Source: Rehmannia glutinosa (lineage: Eukaryota > Streptophyta > Magnoliopsida > Lamiales > Orobanchaceae). Taken from it: a DNA stretch of 64,000 bases. Below the pieces are notes generated by a model. It searched no databases and was not told the origin of the DNA. It saw nothing but the letters and a program-made list of their open reading frames with translations. Both the position numbers and the translations under genes were made by a program. Shown here in pieces: positions 46,611 through 56,201 of this stretch. How positions within the stretch are numbered: the stretch's first letter is position 1; each line of letters opens with the position of its first letter. Location of the stretch: the NCBI GenBank assembly GCA_016081115.2, contig CM071930.1, positions 29,527,641 to 29,591,640 of the forward strand, in the 5' to 3' direction.

Positions 46611-47392
46611 ACTAAGCTATTTAACGATTATTATTTTGCATATTTTTGTGTGTGATTTCTATGCGGTTTCGATTTTTCTTGTGTGTGATTGTGCGTATTT
46701 TTGTGTCTTTTCATCCCATTTTATAGTATCTTATATTACGTAGGGTATTTCATCAATTTCATAGGTATTCATAAAAAAAATCTCGAAAACAGGCTAAAAC
46801 GGTCAAAACGGGCATTGTGGGTGGACGGCGGTCTAGAAAAACGCGCATGTGCGCGCGGCGCACACGTGAAACAGTGAAAAAAACATAGAGCGCACATCGT
46901 CAAGTTGACGAAAATGTACGCGCCACGCATTATCACGGCTAGGCACACAAAGGCACGCACGTGCGCAAGGAGAAATGCACGAAGTGGGTTGCGCGGGGTG
47001 CAACGGGCGTGCGCAAAGAAGAACGCGCACGGGACCATGCGCAAAGCACTGCGTGACACGCACAATGTGCACGGGGGCGCACCGTTGGAATGTTCCAGAT
47101 TTTTTATTCGTTTTTCTTCTTCTTTTGGGATTCTTCCACGTTGTATAGGGTTTTAGGCTTATAAATAGCACTTAGGGAATCCATAATTTCGTACACTTTC
47201 ATTACTTAGCACTTTTAGACTCTAGTTATCTCTCTTTTCTCTTGCATTTCTCAATATTGGGACTGCTTGAGTTCTTCCTATTGAAGTTATTTTTGTTGCT
47301 TAATCAAAGAGTAATATTTCCTCATCTCTTTTTTTTTTCTTCTTTTTTTGGGTGATTATTATTGTTACATGATGATGTTTATAATTGTTTTC
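46611..47392 (+). mobile_element. Athila-like LTR fragment
   Basis: It shares its first 260 bp with 21009-21290. A CpG-rich block of 'gcgcac/gtgcgc' words (46845-47085) precedes a TATA box (GCTTATAAATAGCAC, about 47157) and a T-rich leader. Copia element C is inserted at 47393. Open stretches on both strands in the GC block are composition effects. Confidence 0.5.
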
Positions 47393-47670
47393 TGTTAAAT
47401 GAAACCATTGTAAGTCCAAGCGGCTACGATAATCTTGAGGGGGGGGTGAATAGATTATCTCCATCTTTTCGATTTATCCCTCTTTTTCAAACCGAATGCT
47501 CAAAGACAAATATAAAGGTGCGGAATGTAAACAACACGCGTCGATTTAAAGAGGTTCAACCCACCTAGGGCCTAATCCTCTACCACCCCAGTATATCAGG
47601 GATGGATTTCAAAAAGAAAAAGAATTTTATTAATTACCAAAATTAATACAAATTCAATTTACAACACCTT

Positions 47671-47906
47671 GAAGAGCACCACACTCTTCTACAACACCAC
47701 CTTTGGAGATTACCACAATCTCCCTTTGAAGATTACCACAATCTTCCTTCAACGGCACCTTGTGAAGATTACCACAATCTTCAACCTTGAAGAATACCAA
47801 ATTCTTCAACACCTCAACAAGAAGATTACCATAATCTTCTTACACCTAACACCTAGTTCACCCAAGTGTGTTCTTACCACAAGAACACTCACAAGGATAT
47901 CTTGTG
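47671..47906 (-). repeat. Hairpin array in the leader part of element D's 3' LTR
   Basis: Eight short inverted repeats stand in a row: 47671-47689, 47705-47723, 47728-47746, 47764-47782, 47789-47807, 47821-47839, 47868-47888 and 47890-47906. Written on the plus strand, stems include GAAGATT/AATCTTC, GGAGATT/AATCTCC, GAAGAAT/ATTCTTC and GTGTTCTT/AAGAACAC around an ACCAC-type loop. In the RNA (minus strand) the loop reads close to GUGGU. Stems vary while pairing is kept. Confidence 0.85.
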
Positions 47907-48289
47907 TTTGAATGACAACCACAAATTCAAGATTACAACTCGATAATTGATAATACAATAAAGTGCAAGTGTAATCAAGAATAGCCTAGACCTCAAGAAT
48001 GTGAAAGTGAAAAGCTAGGCAAAATTACAACAAGAATAATGACAATGAAGAACAAATATTTGCTCGAAGTGTATCTTGTTGTGTTGTATCTCAATTGTTG
48101 CATTGGTTGCTCCAAAGCTTCCTCTATTTATAGGAGATGATTGATCAAGCATAGGCTCCTCTTGGGGATTGAAAATCTACAGAAAAATACAATTGAAATC
48201 AAGAATATAGCTGCTAGAAATCAATCCCACAATTTAAGGAAATGTGTCTGCTATCAAACGGTCATATTTTTGCTGTCAAAGCAGCACAG

Positions 48290-48570
48290 GCGATCGGTCC
48301 GCACGAAAATAAAAGTTTGAGACGTAACACGAGAATTACACAGGGCGACCGACCGACATAGCTTCGACCGGTCGACCTGTCTCAACCGGTCCCCTAAGTG
48401 TTTTGTTGAGAGAAATAAGTTACTGTTTCAACACAAACTTGCAGTACCGGCCGACCGGACCGCTGATTGCCTGCATGCACGGTCGACCCCTGATTTTACT
48501 TCCGTCTCATTTTCTGCTTCAAAATCATCTTCGTGCACGGGTTGCCCTATAGGGCGACCGGTCGACCACA
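48290..48570 (-). promoter_or_regulatory. GTCGAC palindrome cluster in element D's 3' LTR (U3)
   Basis: Several GGTCGACC or near copies (for example 'ccggtcgacctg', 'cacggtcgaccc' and 'ccggtcgaccac') lie upstream of the TATA box in minus-strand sense. The cluster is CpG-rich in an AT-rich LTR. It is possibly an enhancer or a methylation target. Confidence 0.6.
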
Positions 48571-48879
48571 AGACAGAAATGTTGTCCAATATTTGTCGAA
48601 AATAAAACTCAAGAAATACTGCGAAAATTTAGTAAAAACATTTTAAACCAATCGGAAGTATTTAGACAACATTTAGGAACCTTGTTTAGAAGTAAAAGCC
48701 CATTGATATAAAATCATAAAACGTGTTGTCCAATATTATTGAAAATAAGCTTGAGGAAATACTACGGAAAATATTAAAACCATTTTAAAACATTTAGGAG
48801 TATTTGGACAACCTTTAAAAACATTGTTTTGGAGATAACATAAAATCATCAAAATTAAGATAAAAACATGTATCAAACA

Positions 48880-49310
48880 ATCTCCCCCTTTTTGATGATT
48901 ACAAACCAAAACAATTTTTACACAAACTAAGAGATCGATTTTAGAAATGATTTTCCGGTAAAAACATTTGACCGTTTGGAAGCAACCAAAATTTCCAAAA
49001 TATAAAAGCAACCAAGTAGGGGAGTAAATATATAGTACACAAGCTCCCCCTATCAACAAGCATATCAAGAATAATATAAAAGCAATTTTCCATAAGCTAA
49101 AAGCTTTAGCTTTTACAATTTGTTCAAGAGCTTATAAGCTCCCCCTGTCACAAAACATCATTAAACAATATATAAGTCCATCAAGTAACAATTGGACTAA
49201 AAAGAATCACAACTTATGGCTTCTATGAGCCATAGGTTATAGCTTTTATAACAAGCTTTTATTAGCTTCTTTGAGCTAATGAGCCAATTTCCTGTTTCTC
49301 CCCCTTTGGA
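48880..49310 (-). promoter_or_regulatory. Polypurine tract of element D and three similar tracts
   Basis: AAAAAGGGGGAGAT (minus strand) abuts the 3' LTR at 48880. Similar GGGGGAG tracts occur at about 49045, 49142 and 49298. Only the first is in the position of the plus-strand primer. Confidence 0.75.
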
Positions 49311-50149
49311 ATCATCAAAAAGAATGTTAGGATGATAGAAACATCATATAATGACATCAAAGTGCACCAAAGGGACGGTTTATCAACCGTGAAGCAACTT
49401 AAGCTTAAAAACTCCAAAAAATTGGAGAAATGTATCCTAAGAAATCCATGAGCTCATTTGTTAGCTAAAAACATGATCTCAAAAAGATTTTAAGACATTG
49501 AGCATAAGAGATTCATGTATAAGTTGAAATTTTCATTGCGACATTTCATCGAACACCTTGTGTGCGTAAAAAAATAAAAGAGATTGTATATAGCCCTTGT
49601 GAATGTTTCAAGCCAAAAAGTTTTCATATCATCATCAATCATCCTCATTTCAAAGCTCAATAAGATCATATGCAAAATATGCAACATTTGTCCATCAAAT
49701 AAGAGGCTCAACAAAAAGATTCTCAAGGGTTGAACCCAATTGAGATAATTTAGCCAAATAGAGATCAAGGCATTACCAATGCCATAAACTAGAACATCCA
49801 TCAAATAAATCATGCCTCAAATAATACATGTATGATATATCAAATGTCCCAACATATCCATCTAAGCATAATGATCAAAGCATCTTAAATGCATTTAAGC
49901 AAAAATTAGAAAGAAGCACTTTTACCATCAAGTACTTCACACCAACATCAAACAATGCTAAAATAGAGTATTTTTACCATCAAATACTCCATCAATACCA
50001 TGATCACCCACAAGTCATTATCAACTTGTAATATTAACCCTTTCAAGAAAACAAGCAAATCTCATTAGTCCAAAGGAGTTTTACAAAAGTTCATAAGAAT
50101 ACAAAGTGACATGAAAGAAAATGCTAGAACGTAAAGGGGTGGGGAAACA
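49311..50149 (-). other. Element D, untranslated 3' region
   Basis: AT-rich, no domain found on either strand. It contains short inverted repeats around 'agcttataagctcc' and 'agctaatgagcc' words at its right-hand border with the polypurine tracts. Confidence 0.5.
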
Positions 50150-51562
50150 TCAATCCTCGTCCGAAGAGAAGCAAGTTCCGGGAATAAGATCTTTGATGAA
50201 TTTCTTCAATTTGCCGATTGACTTTTTCAAACTAGAATTTTCCTTTTTCACAACCCGGAGCTCTTTTCTAAGAGAGGCCACATCTCTAAATGTTTCTCTT
50301 TCCACTTTGGCCATTCTTTCTTTGAGATTTAGATCTTCAACATCCAACTCGTCTTCATCTCCTTCCTCATTTTCTTCCTCCCTAATTTCTTGTTCATATC
50401 CCACATTCTCTTCTTCTTGTTCTTCTTCTTCATTTCCCACATTCACTTCTTCCTCATCTTCTTGTTCATCAATATTACCTCTTCCGATATTTTCAACCTC
50501 ATTATCATTAAAGAAATCATCCCTAGGTTGTTTTTGATGTCGAGCACGTCCCCTAGCGGCTTTGGTAGGAACCCGTGGTAAATGTCGTCTCATTCTTACC
50601 ATTTGTAGGATGTTGGCATTATCAAAATCATTGTGACGAATTTCAGTATTCATTTCATTTTCCGGGTATCCCGATAAGTATAAGAGTCGGCAAATCAAAT
50701 TACCCAAAGTGTATTTTTTCTTGGTAAGCTTTCTAGATTCCGACAAGCAATACACAAAAATTGCTCCATAGTTTACTCTTTCTCCTCAAACAATCTTATA
50801 GGTGAGAAAGAGTTCGAGATTACTTGGAAGTTTTATTTCTTTTCCACAAACACAATAGGAGCAAATGATAGATATAATCCAATAATTTGGCGGCATTGCC
50901 GAGTATGTCACTTCGGGATACACTCCTAAAAAGGATTTCACATCATCTAGTGAAACACCGAAAATGTTATCATCCCAATGAGCGCAATCCACATTAACCA
51001 CTCCATCATTCGGCACATTAAAATGAGTGCAAATATCGGCCAATGTCCATGAAAAATGCCTACCATTGACAAACGTGTGAAGTTCCAACGGATTATCTAC
51101 CGTAGCATCAACAATCCACATATTTGCATAAAAAGGTTTTATAAGCTCGTCATCATAATGCAAACACGGATTATCCCAAAGTGAAACCCATCCTTGAATT
51201 TCAAAATAAGCCATAATATACGGAAATTCATCATGAAATGCTTGAAATCGAACCATACGAGTGCACGCAATTTTCTTATCATTTAATCCAATATTCTCAT
51301 AATGCTCCTCCGCAAGTTTATTTAAAAATCGAAATCTATTAGCTCTAGAGGGAGGCTCGTAAAGGAGTGATAACTTACTAGAGTCCCAATGAATGCTCGA
51401 TTTTGACACCCCGACTCTTAATTCGACAATCTCCTCTTCCGTAAGTTGATTTTGATAGTCTCCTTGTGGAATATCATCTTGTTGGGGATTGGACGAAGAT
51501 TCTCCCCTTTGCCTCCTTCTCCTCTTTTGAGGATTTCTTCCGGTGAATTGACGGGGTGCCAT
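50150..51562 (-). CDS. Element D accessory ORF: 'putative plant transposon protein' domain plus acidic coiled coil
   Basis: From the ATG at 51562 ('MAPRQFTGRNPQKRRRRQRG') the frame is open to 50786, where a single TGA occurs, and then continues in the same frame to 50150, about 470 codons in all. The N-terminal 25 residues are very basic. The core (residues about 50-240) has 'FLNKLAEEHYENIGLNDKK', 'FEIQGWVSLWDNPCLHYDDE', 'LIKPFYANMWIVDA' and 'HTFVNGRHFSWTLADICTHF'. These match the pattern of the plant domain known as putative plant transposon protein (Transposase_32, PF20167), found in extra ORFs of long retroelements. The C-terminal part after the TGA is strongly acidic and then heptad-like ('LKERMAKVERETFRDVASLR'). 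The role is unknown. The single in-frame stop could be a C-to-T change, a sequencing error or a readthrough site. Confidence 0.8.
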
Positions 51563-52449
51563 GAAAACAAGATGAATTTGAGTAATATAAGCTCAAGGAT
51601 TAAACAATTAGAGAGATAATGAGATATTTTGTGAGAATTTTGGAGAGAGAGAGGGTTAGGGTTCGAAGTGTTTGAAAATAGAGAATGAAAAAATACCCCC
51701 TGTTTCAATAAAAGTCTCGCCATTTGAATGACCTCGTCGACCGGCCGACGGGTCATCGACCGTGTGGCCGACGGTCGACCTGGTCGACCGGTACTGTTGC
51801 GGGTACCGTTTGATCGATTTTCATTTCCGGAATTTTCCAAAATTTGATTTTTCACCCCAAAATTTTTAGGACTTCGCAAAAATAATTTTGGACCATATCC
51901 AACAAATACGGGTTTCGGGAAATCATATATTTGAGAATCGAGACTAAACAAGTAGTGCCCTTTTAAGAGAATATTTGCAAAATCATTTAGGGGCATTTAA
52001 GGGGTTAAAATGAAATATCTTGAAAGATATGTGCATAAGCATAATATCGAGTTCCAAAAAAAATACGAGTGAATATACCTCGATAACTCTTGATGACGAA
52101 ATAGTCAGTGAATATGAGATATATATATCCTACACAATTCTTAAACAAAATTTACACAAAAAGCACAAGTGTAGGCAAATAATAGAAGATATCAAAAAAG
52201 AGCTTATGCTATAAGATTTCATAAGAGATAATAAGCCACATAAGTCTAATTAAATGCACAAGAGTTTTAGAAATATCATGCAAGGTCTTCTTTTAAAAAT
52301 TTTGAAACTCACAAATGTATTAAAGACCTAAATTTAAAATAAATACTGGAAAACTCATTTTGCAATTTAGACACAAATAAAAACATGCATAGAATTAAAA
52401 TAAAATGCATATATAAATGGAGAGATACGGTTTACCAATTACGCCGTTT
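51563..52449 (-). other. Element D spacer between Gag and accessory ORF
   Basis: In this place pol would stand in a complete copia element. No protease, integrase, RT or RNase H word is seen. It holds a GTCGAC cluster at 51725-51800. Confidence 0.65.
51725..51800 (-). promoter_or_regulatory. Internal GTCGAC cluster upstream of the accessory ORF
   Basis: At least three GTCGAC sites and further CCGGCCGAC words lie within 75 bp, about 165 bp upstream of the accessory start codon on the minus strand. The words are the same as in the U3 clusters of C and D, which suggests a transferred promoter element. Confidence 0.45.
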
Positions 52450-53955
52450 CTATGGGTTGTGCCGTTCCCATTGTTGATGATATCTTCCCCTTAAGAAGTC
52501 ACTTTGTTGATGATGACTTCTTTGATTGCTCCATTTCCAAGGTTTGTTACCTTCCCATTGTTGATGGCCTCTTCTTCTTTGAAAATCATCTTGTTGATGA
52601 TGTCTTTGCCATTTCCAAGGATTATGTTCTTCCCATTTTTGCTTATATCCTCTTCTTGGAAATTGGCTTTGTCGAAAATAGTTTCTCCTTCTTTGATCAA
52701 ATGAAACGGTCATTTGATGTCTTCTTGGCGGTATGAATTTTCTTCGATCATTATTTCGCCGGGTACCTAATATGACGTTATTTCGTGGTACCCTCATGTG
52801 TTTGGGTCCTTTAGGATTAGTCTTGAGACTTTTAGGTCTCCAACAATAATTAGAGCTATTTCTAGCCCGACAAGTATTTACCGTATGACCCTTTTTACCG
52901 CAATAAAAACATGTAATAATTCTAGGAGAAAAATGACCAACGTGCTTAGAGACTTGATTCTTTTTCATGTGATTGACACCCTTAGGCTTATGATCAAGTT
53001 CTAGTTTCGAATTATCACAACAATCAACAATATTGGTCATTCTATCGGTACTCAAGTTGGATTTAGATAAATCATTTTTCAAGCAATTTATATCCTCAAT
53101 GAGAGTACTATTTTCTTTCTCAAGGTCTCTCACCTTATCAAGTGTGGTGGTGTGAGCACATGATAGTGATTCATAGGAAGTAAATAAACTATCCTTATCA
53201 TTTTTCAAAACAATGAATTCCTTTTTCAAATTTTTGTATTTAACAAGTAAGCCTTGGAATTCATTTTGTAATTCATCAAAATCATTTTGCAAATCACTAT
53301 AATCATTTTGAATGACAATATCATAGGAAGTAGAGGGTTTAAGACATACCTCGTTTTCTTCTTCGATGCCCATAAAACAATATTCAACTTCTTCGTAATT
53401 GGAAGTTGTAAGAGGCTTGTTCCTTAGATTTGAACTTGTATCCCTTTGAGAAGTAGATGCTTTTGTTTGACTCCTTTCATTTGCAAATACTCCATAGATG
53501 GCTTCTAATTTTTGGCATACTTCATGTGCCGATCGAATTCCTACAATATGTTCGTATACCAAATTAGTAAGTGAACAATACAAGATATTTAGAGCCTTAC
53601 CATTTAAAGAGATGATTCTCTTCTCTTCATTATTGAGCTCTTTGATGCCTTTAGAGGTGTGTGGTGTATTCTTCGTTGGAATGGATTCTCCATTGATGAC
53701 GGTGTTCCAAATATCGAACCCGCAACTTTGTAAATAGCATTCCATTCTTTCTTTCCAAAATATAAAATTTTTGGAATCAAATAGTGGTGGCTTGGTGGTG
53801 GAGGTGCCGAAAAGTTGAGCTTCGTTCGTAGCCGACGATCGTTTCTCTTCACTCGCGATGTGAAACGAGCTTGCCAAAGAGTTTGGCTTTGATACCACTT
53901 GTAAGTCCAAGCGGCTACGATAATCTAGAGGGGGGGGTGAATAGATTATCTCCAT
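52450..53955 (-). CDS. Element D Gag-like protein with zinc knuckle, internally deleted
   Basis: The open frame of 501 codons runs through the primer site. Its first ATG (53955) lies inside the LTR, and the usual start near 'ASEEKRSSATNE' has lost its ATG. Recognisable copia Gag words: 'KPPLFDSKNFIFWKERMECY', 'LNGKALNILYCSL' and 'GIRSAHEVCQKLEAIYG'. About 115 residues of the Gag core present in copia C's Gag are missing after 'LEAIYG'. A long coiled coil (residues about 215-320) follows, then a zinc knuckle 'CFYCGKKGHTVNTC' with correct C-x2-C-x4-H-x4-C spacing. The basic tail repeats a QQWE/NPWKW/HHQQxDF unit two to three times. The protein should bind RNA. Whether it can still build a particle with the core deletion is doubtful. 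Confidence 0.85.
   Translation of the reverse strand: MEIIYSPPPLDYRSRLDLQVVSKPNSLASSFHIASEEKRSSATNEAQLFGTSTTKPPLFDSKNFIFWKERMECYLQSCGFDIWNTVINGESIPTKNTPHTSKGIKELNNEEKRIISLNGKALNILYCSLTNLVYEHIVGIRSAHEVCQKLEAIYGVFANERSQTKASTSQRDTSSNLRNKPLTTSNYEEVEYCFMGIEEENEVCLKPSTSYDIVIQNDYSDLQNDFDELQNEFQGLLVKYKNLKKEFIVLKNDKDSLFTSYESLSCAHTTTLDKVRDLEKENSTLIEDINCLKNDLSKSNLSTDRMTNIVDCCDNSKLELDHKPKGVNHMKKNQVSKHVGHFSPRIITCFYCGKKGHTVNTCRARNSSNYCWRPKSLKTNPKGPKHMRVPRNNVILGTRRNNDRRKFIPPRRHQMTVSFDQRRRNYFRQSQFPRRGYKQKWEEHNPWKWQRHHQQDDFQRRRGHQQWEGNKPWKWSNQRSHHQQSDFLRGRYHQQWERHNP
53888..53897 (-). promoter_or_regulatory. Primer-binding site of element D
   Basis: TGGTATCAAA on the minus strand, two bases from the LTR. It matches the first seven bases of the initiator-Met-type site. 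Confidence 0.85.
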
Positions 53956-54161
53956 CTTTTCGATTTATCCCTCTTTTTCAAACCGAATGCTCAAAGACAA
54001 ATATAAAGGTGCGGAATGTAAACAACACGCGTCGATTTAAAGAGGTTCAACCCACCTAGGGCCTAATCCTCTACCACCCCAGTATATCCCGGATGGATTT
54101 CAAAAAGAAAAAGAATTTTATTAATTACCAAAATTAATACAAATTCAATTTACAACACCCT

Positions 54162-54397
54162 GAAGAGCACCACACTCTTCTACAACACCACCTTTGGAGA
54201 TTACCACAATCTCCCTTTGAAGATTACCACAATCTTCCTTCAACGGCACCTTGTGAAGATTACCACAATCTTCAACCTTGAAGAATACCAAATTCTTCAA
54301 CACCTCAACAAGAAGATTACCACAATCTTCTTACACCTAACACCTAGTTCACCCAAGTGTGTTCTTACCACAAGAACACTCACAAGGATATCTTGTG
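54162..54397 (-). repeat. Hairpin array in the leader part of element D's 5' LTR
   Basis: Same eight hairpins as at 47671-47906. The sixth has the loop ACCAC here and ACCAT in the other LTR. It lies between the TATA box (about 54618) and the primer site (53888-53897), so it is within the transcribed leader. Confidence 0.85.
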
Positions 54398-54779
54398 TTT
54401 GAATGACAACCACAAATTCAAGATTACAACTCGATAATTGATAATACAATAAAGTGCAAGTGTAATCAAGAATAGCCTAGACCTCAAGAATGTGAAAGCG
54501 AAAAGCTAGGCAAAATTACAACAAGAATAATGACAATGAAGAACAAATATTTGCTTGAAGTGTATCTTGTTGTGTTGTATCTCAATTGTTTCATTGGTTG
54601 CTCCAAAGCTTCCTCTATTTATAGGAGATGATTGATCAAACATAGGCTCCTCTTGGGGATTGAAAATCTACAGAAAAATACAATTAAAATCAAGAATATA
54701 GCTGTTAGAAATCAATCCCACAATTTAAGGAAATGTGTCTGCTGTCAAACGGTCATATTTTTGCTGTCAAAGCACAGGG

Positions 54780-55060
54780 CGATCGGTCGCACATAAATAA
54801 AAGTTTAAGACGTAACACAGTAGAATTACACAGGGCGACCGGTCGACATAGGCTTCGACCGGTCGACCCCTGTCTCAACCGGTCCCCCTAAGTGTTTTGT
54901 TGAGAGAAATAAGTTCTGTTTCAACACAAACTTGCAGTGTACACTGTCGACCCACAGGCGGCCGGTCGACTACTGATTTTACTTCCGTCTCATTTTCTGT
55001 TTAAAAATCATCTTCGAGTGCGGGTTGCCTATATGAGGCGGCCAGGTCGACCACGAGACA
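54780..55060 (-). promoter_or_regulatory. GTCGAC palindrome cluster in element D's 5' LTR (U3)
   Basis: Counterpart of 48290-48570 with five GTCGAC sites. It lies about 160-440 bp upstream of the TATA box at 54618 on the minus strand. Confidence 0.6.
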
Positions 55061-55554
55061 GAAATGTTGTCCAATATTTGTCGAAAATAAAACTCAAGAA
55101 ATACTCCGAAAATTTAGTAAAAACATTTTAAACCAATCGGAAGTATTTAGACAACATTTAGGAACCTTGTTTAGAAGTAAAAGCCCATTGATATAAAATC
55201 ATAAAACGTGTTGTCCAATATTATTGAAAATAAGCTTGAGGAAATACTCCGGAAAATATTAAAACCATTTAAAAACATTTAGGAGTATTTGGACAACCTT
55301 TAAAAACATTGTTTTGGAGATAACATAAAATCATCAAAATTAAGATAAAAACATGTATCAAACAACCATTTTTGATTTTGATGATTTCACCTTAAACATT
55401 TTCGATTATTCAAAACAAATATTCTCGGGCGATATTAAAATTGATTTTTATGTTTTAAATTGTTTTTAACAATTACCAAATATCATCAAGGTAAAACAGA
55501 GCCCGAAAAATGAAGTCACAATTTTTTGACGGACCGGAACCCCCTGGAAATAGG

Positions 55555-55810
55555 CCAACCGATCGACCCCAAGGTCGACCGGTGCCTACACCTTGGCTTT
55601 AATTTTTTCTCTTACGCAAAACTTCCAGGGAAGCGTCGACCCCCCCGTCGATCCGTGTGATTTGCTTCTATCCAATCTTTTGTCATTTGAAAAGGCCCAG
55701 GGACAAGTCGACCTCTTGGTCGACTGGTTGACCCCCTGGTCGACCTGTGCGTGTTCAAACTCAACAGTTTTAATTTTAAATCTTTTATACTGGTCAACCG
55801 GTCGACCCGC
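55555..55810 (+). promoter_or_regulatory. GTCGAC palindrome cluster in copia C's LTR (U3)
   Basis: Six GTCGAC sites plus a GATCGACC variant in about 250 bp, ending about 160 bp before the TATA box at 55971. The position relative to the TATA box matches element D although the rest of the sequence has diverged. Confidence 0.6.
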
Positions 55811-56201
55811 TCAAAATCAGATGGTTTTGAACCAATTGTAGATGATAAGATTTACTTTTATCACTTTATCATTTTTATATATTATTTGTGTATCTTGTAA
55901 TCCTTCTTTTGTAGTCAAGAGTGGAGATGGAAGAGCCTATGTTGGAATTCAAATTTTGAGGCTCTACTATAAATAGATGAAAGCTTTGAAGAATCAACTA
56001 CACAAAACACATACAACAATACAAGCAATTCATATACAAGCTTTTGTTCTTCACTTTCATATTATTGTTGTAATTTCTAAGCCTAGTTTCTACACTTGCA
56101 CATCTTGAGTATTAGGCTTCCTTCTTGATCACACTTGCACTTTTGAGTTATAATATTTTTCAAACAAAGTGTAATCTTGATTGTAATTCTCAATCATTCA
56201 A

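Larger units (their letters stand above)
47409..48879 (-). repeat. 3' LTR of element D
   Basis: On the minus strand it starts TGTTTGATACATG at 48879 and ends GGACTTACA at 47409. The TATA box (TCCTATAAATAGAGG) lies at about 48120-48134. The CpG-rich upstream part and the hairpin array are listed separately. Confidence 0.93.
47409..55364 (-). mobile_element. Element D: pol-less copia-type retrotransposon with Gag and an accessory ORF
   Basis: The element is flanked by a perfect 5-bp duplication, ACCAT (47404-47408 and 55365-55369). The LTRs are 1471 and 1465 bp with TG..CA ends on the minus strand and are nearly identical outside one CpG-rich part. The order on the minus strand is LTR, primer site (TGGTATCAAA), Gag-like ORF with zinc knuckle, spacer with a GTCGAC cluster, accessory ORF, repeated polypurine-like tracts, LTR. 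No protease, integrase, RT or RNase H was found. It resembles terminal-repeat elements that keep only gag, with the accessory ORF as an addition. Enzymes must come from an autonomous relative. Confidence 0.92.
53900..55364 (-). repeat. 5' LTR of element D
   Basis: Partner of 47409-48879. The TATA box is at about 54611-54625. Outside 54770-55060 I count only about a dozen single-base differences from the partner. Inside that part there are many short indels. Confidence 0.93.

Noticed and set aside
46769..47171. Several overlapping open stretches on both strands in a CpG-rich block
   Set aside because: They come from repeated gcgcac/gtgcgc words in an Athila-like LTR and have low-complexity Arg/Cys/Ala products.
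47671..47906. CRISPR-like array of short repeats with spacers
   Set aside because: The units are hairpins of varying stem sequence in a plant LTR with irregular spacing, not identical direct repeats with unique spacers.
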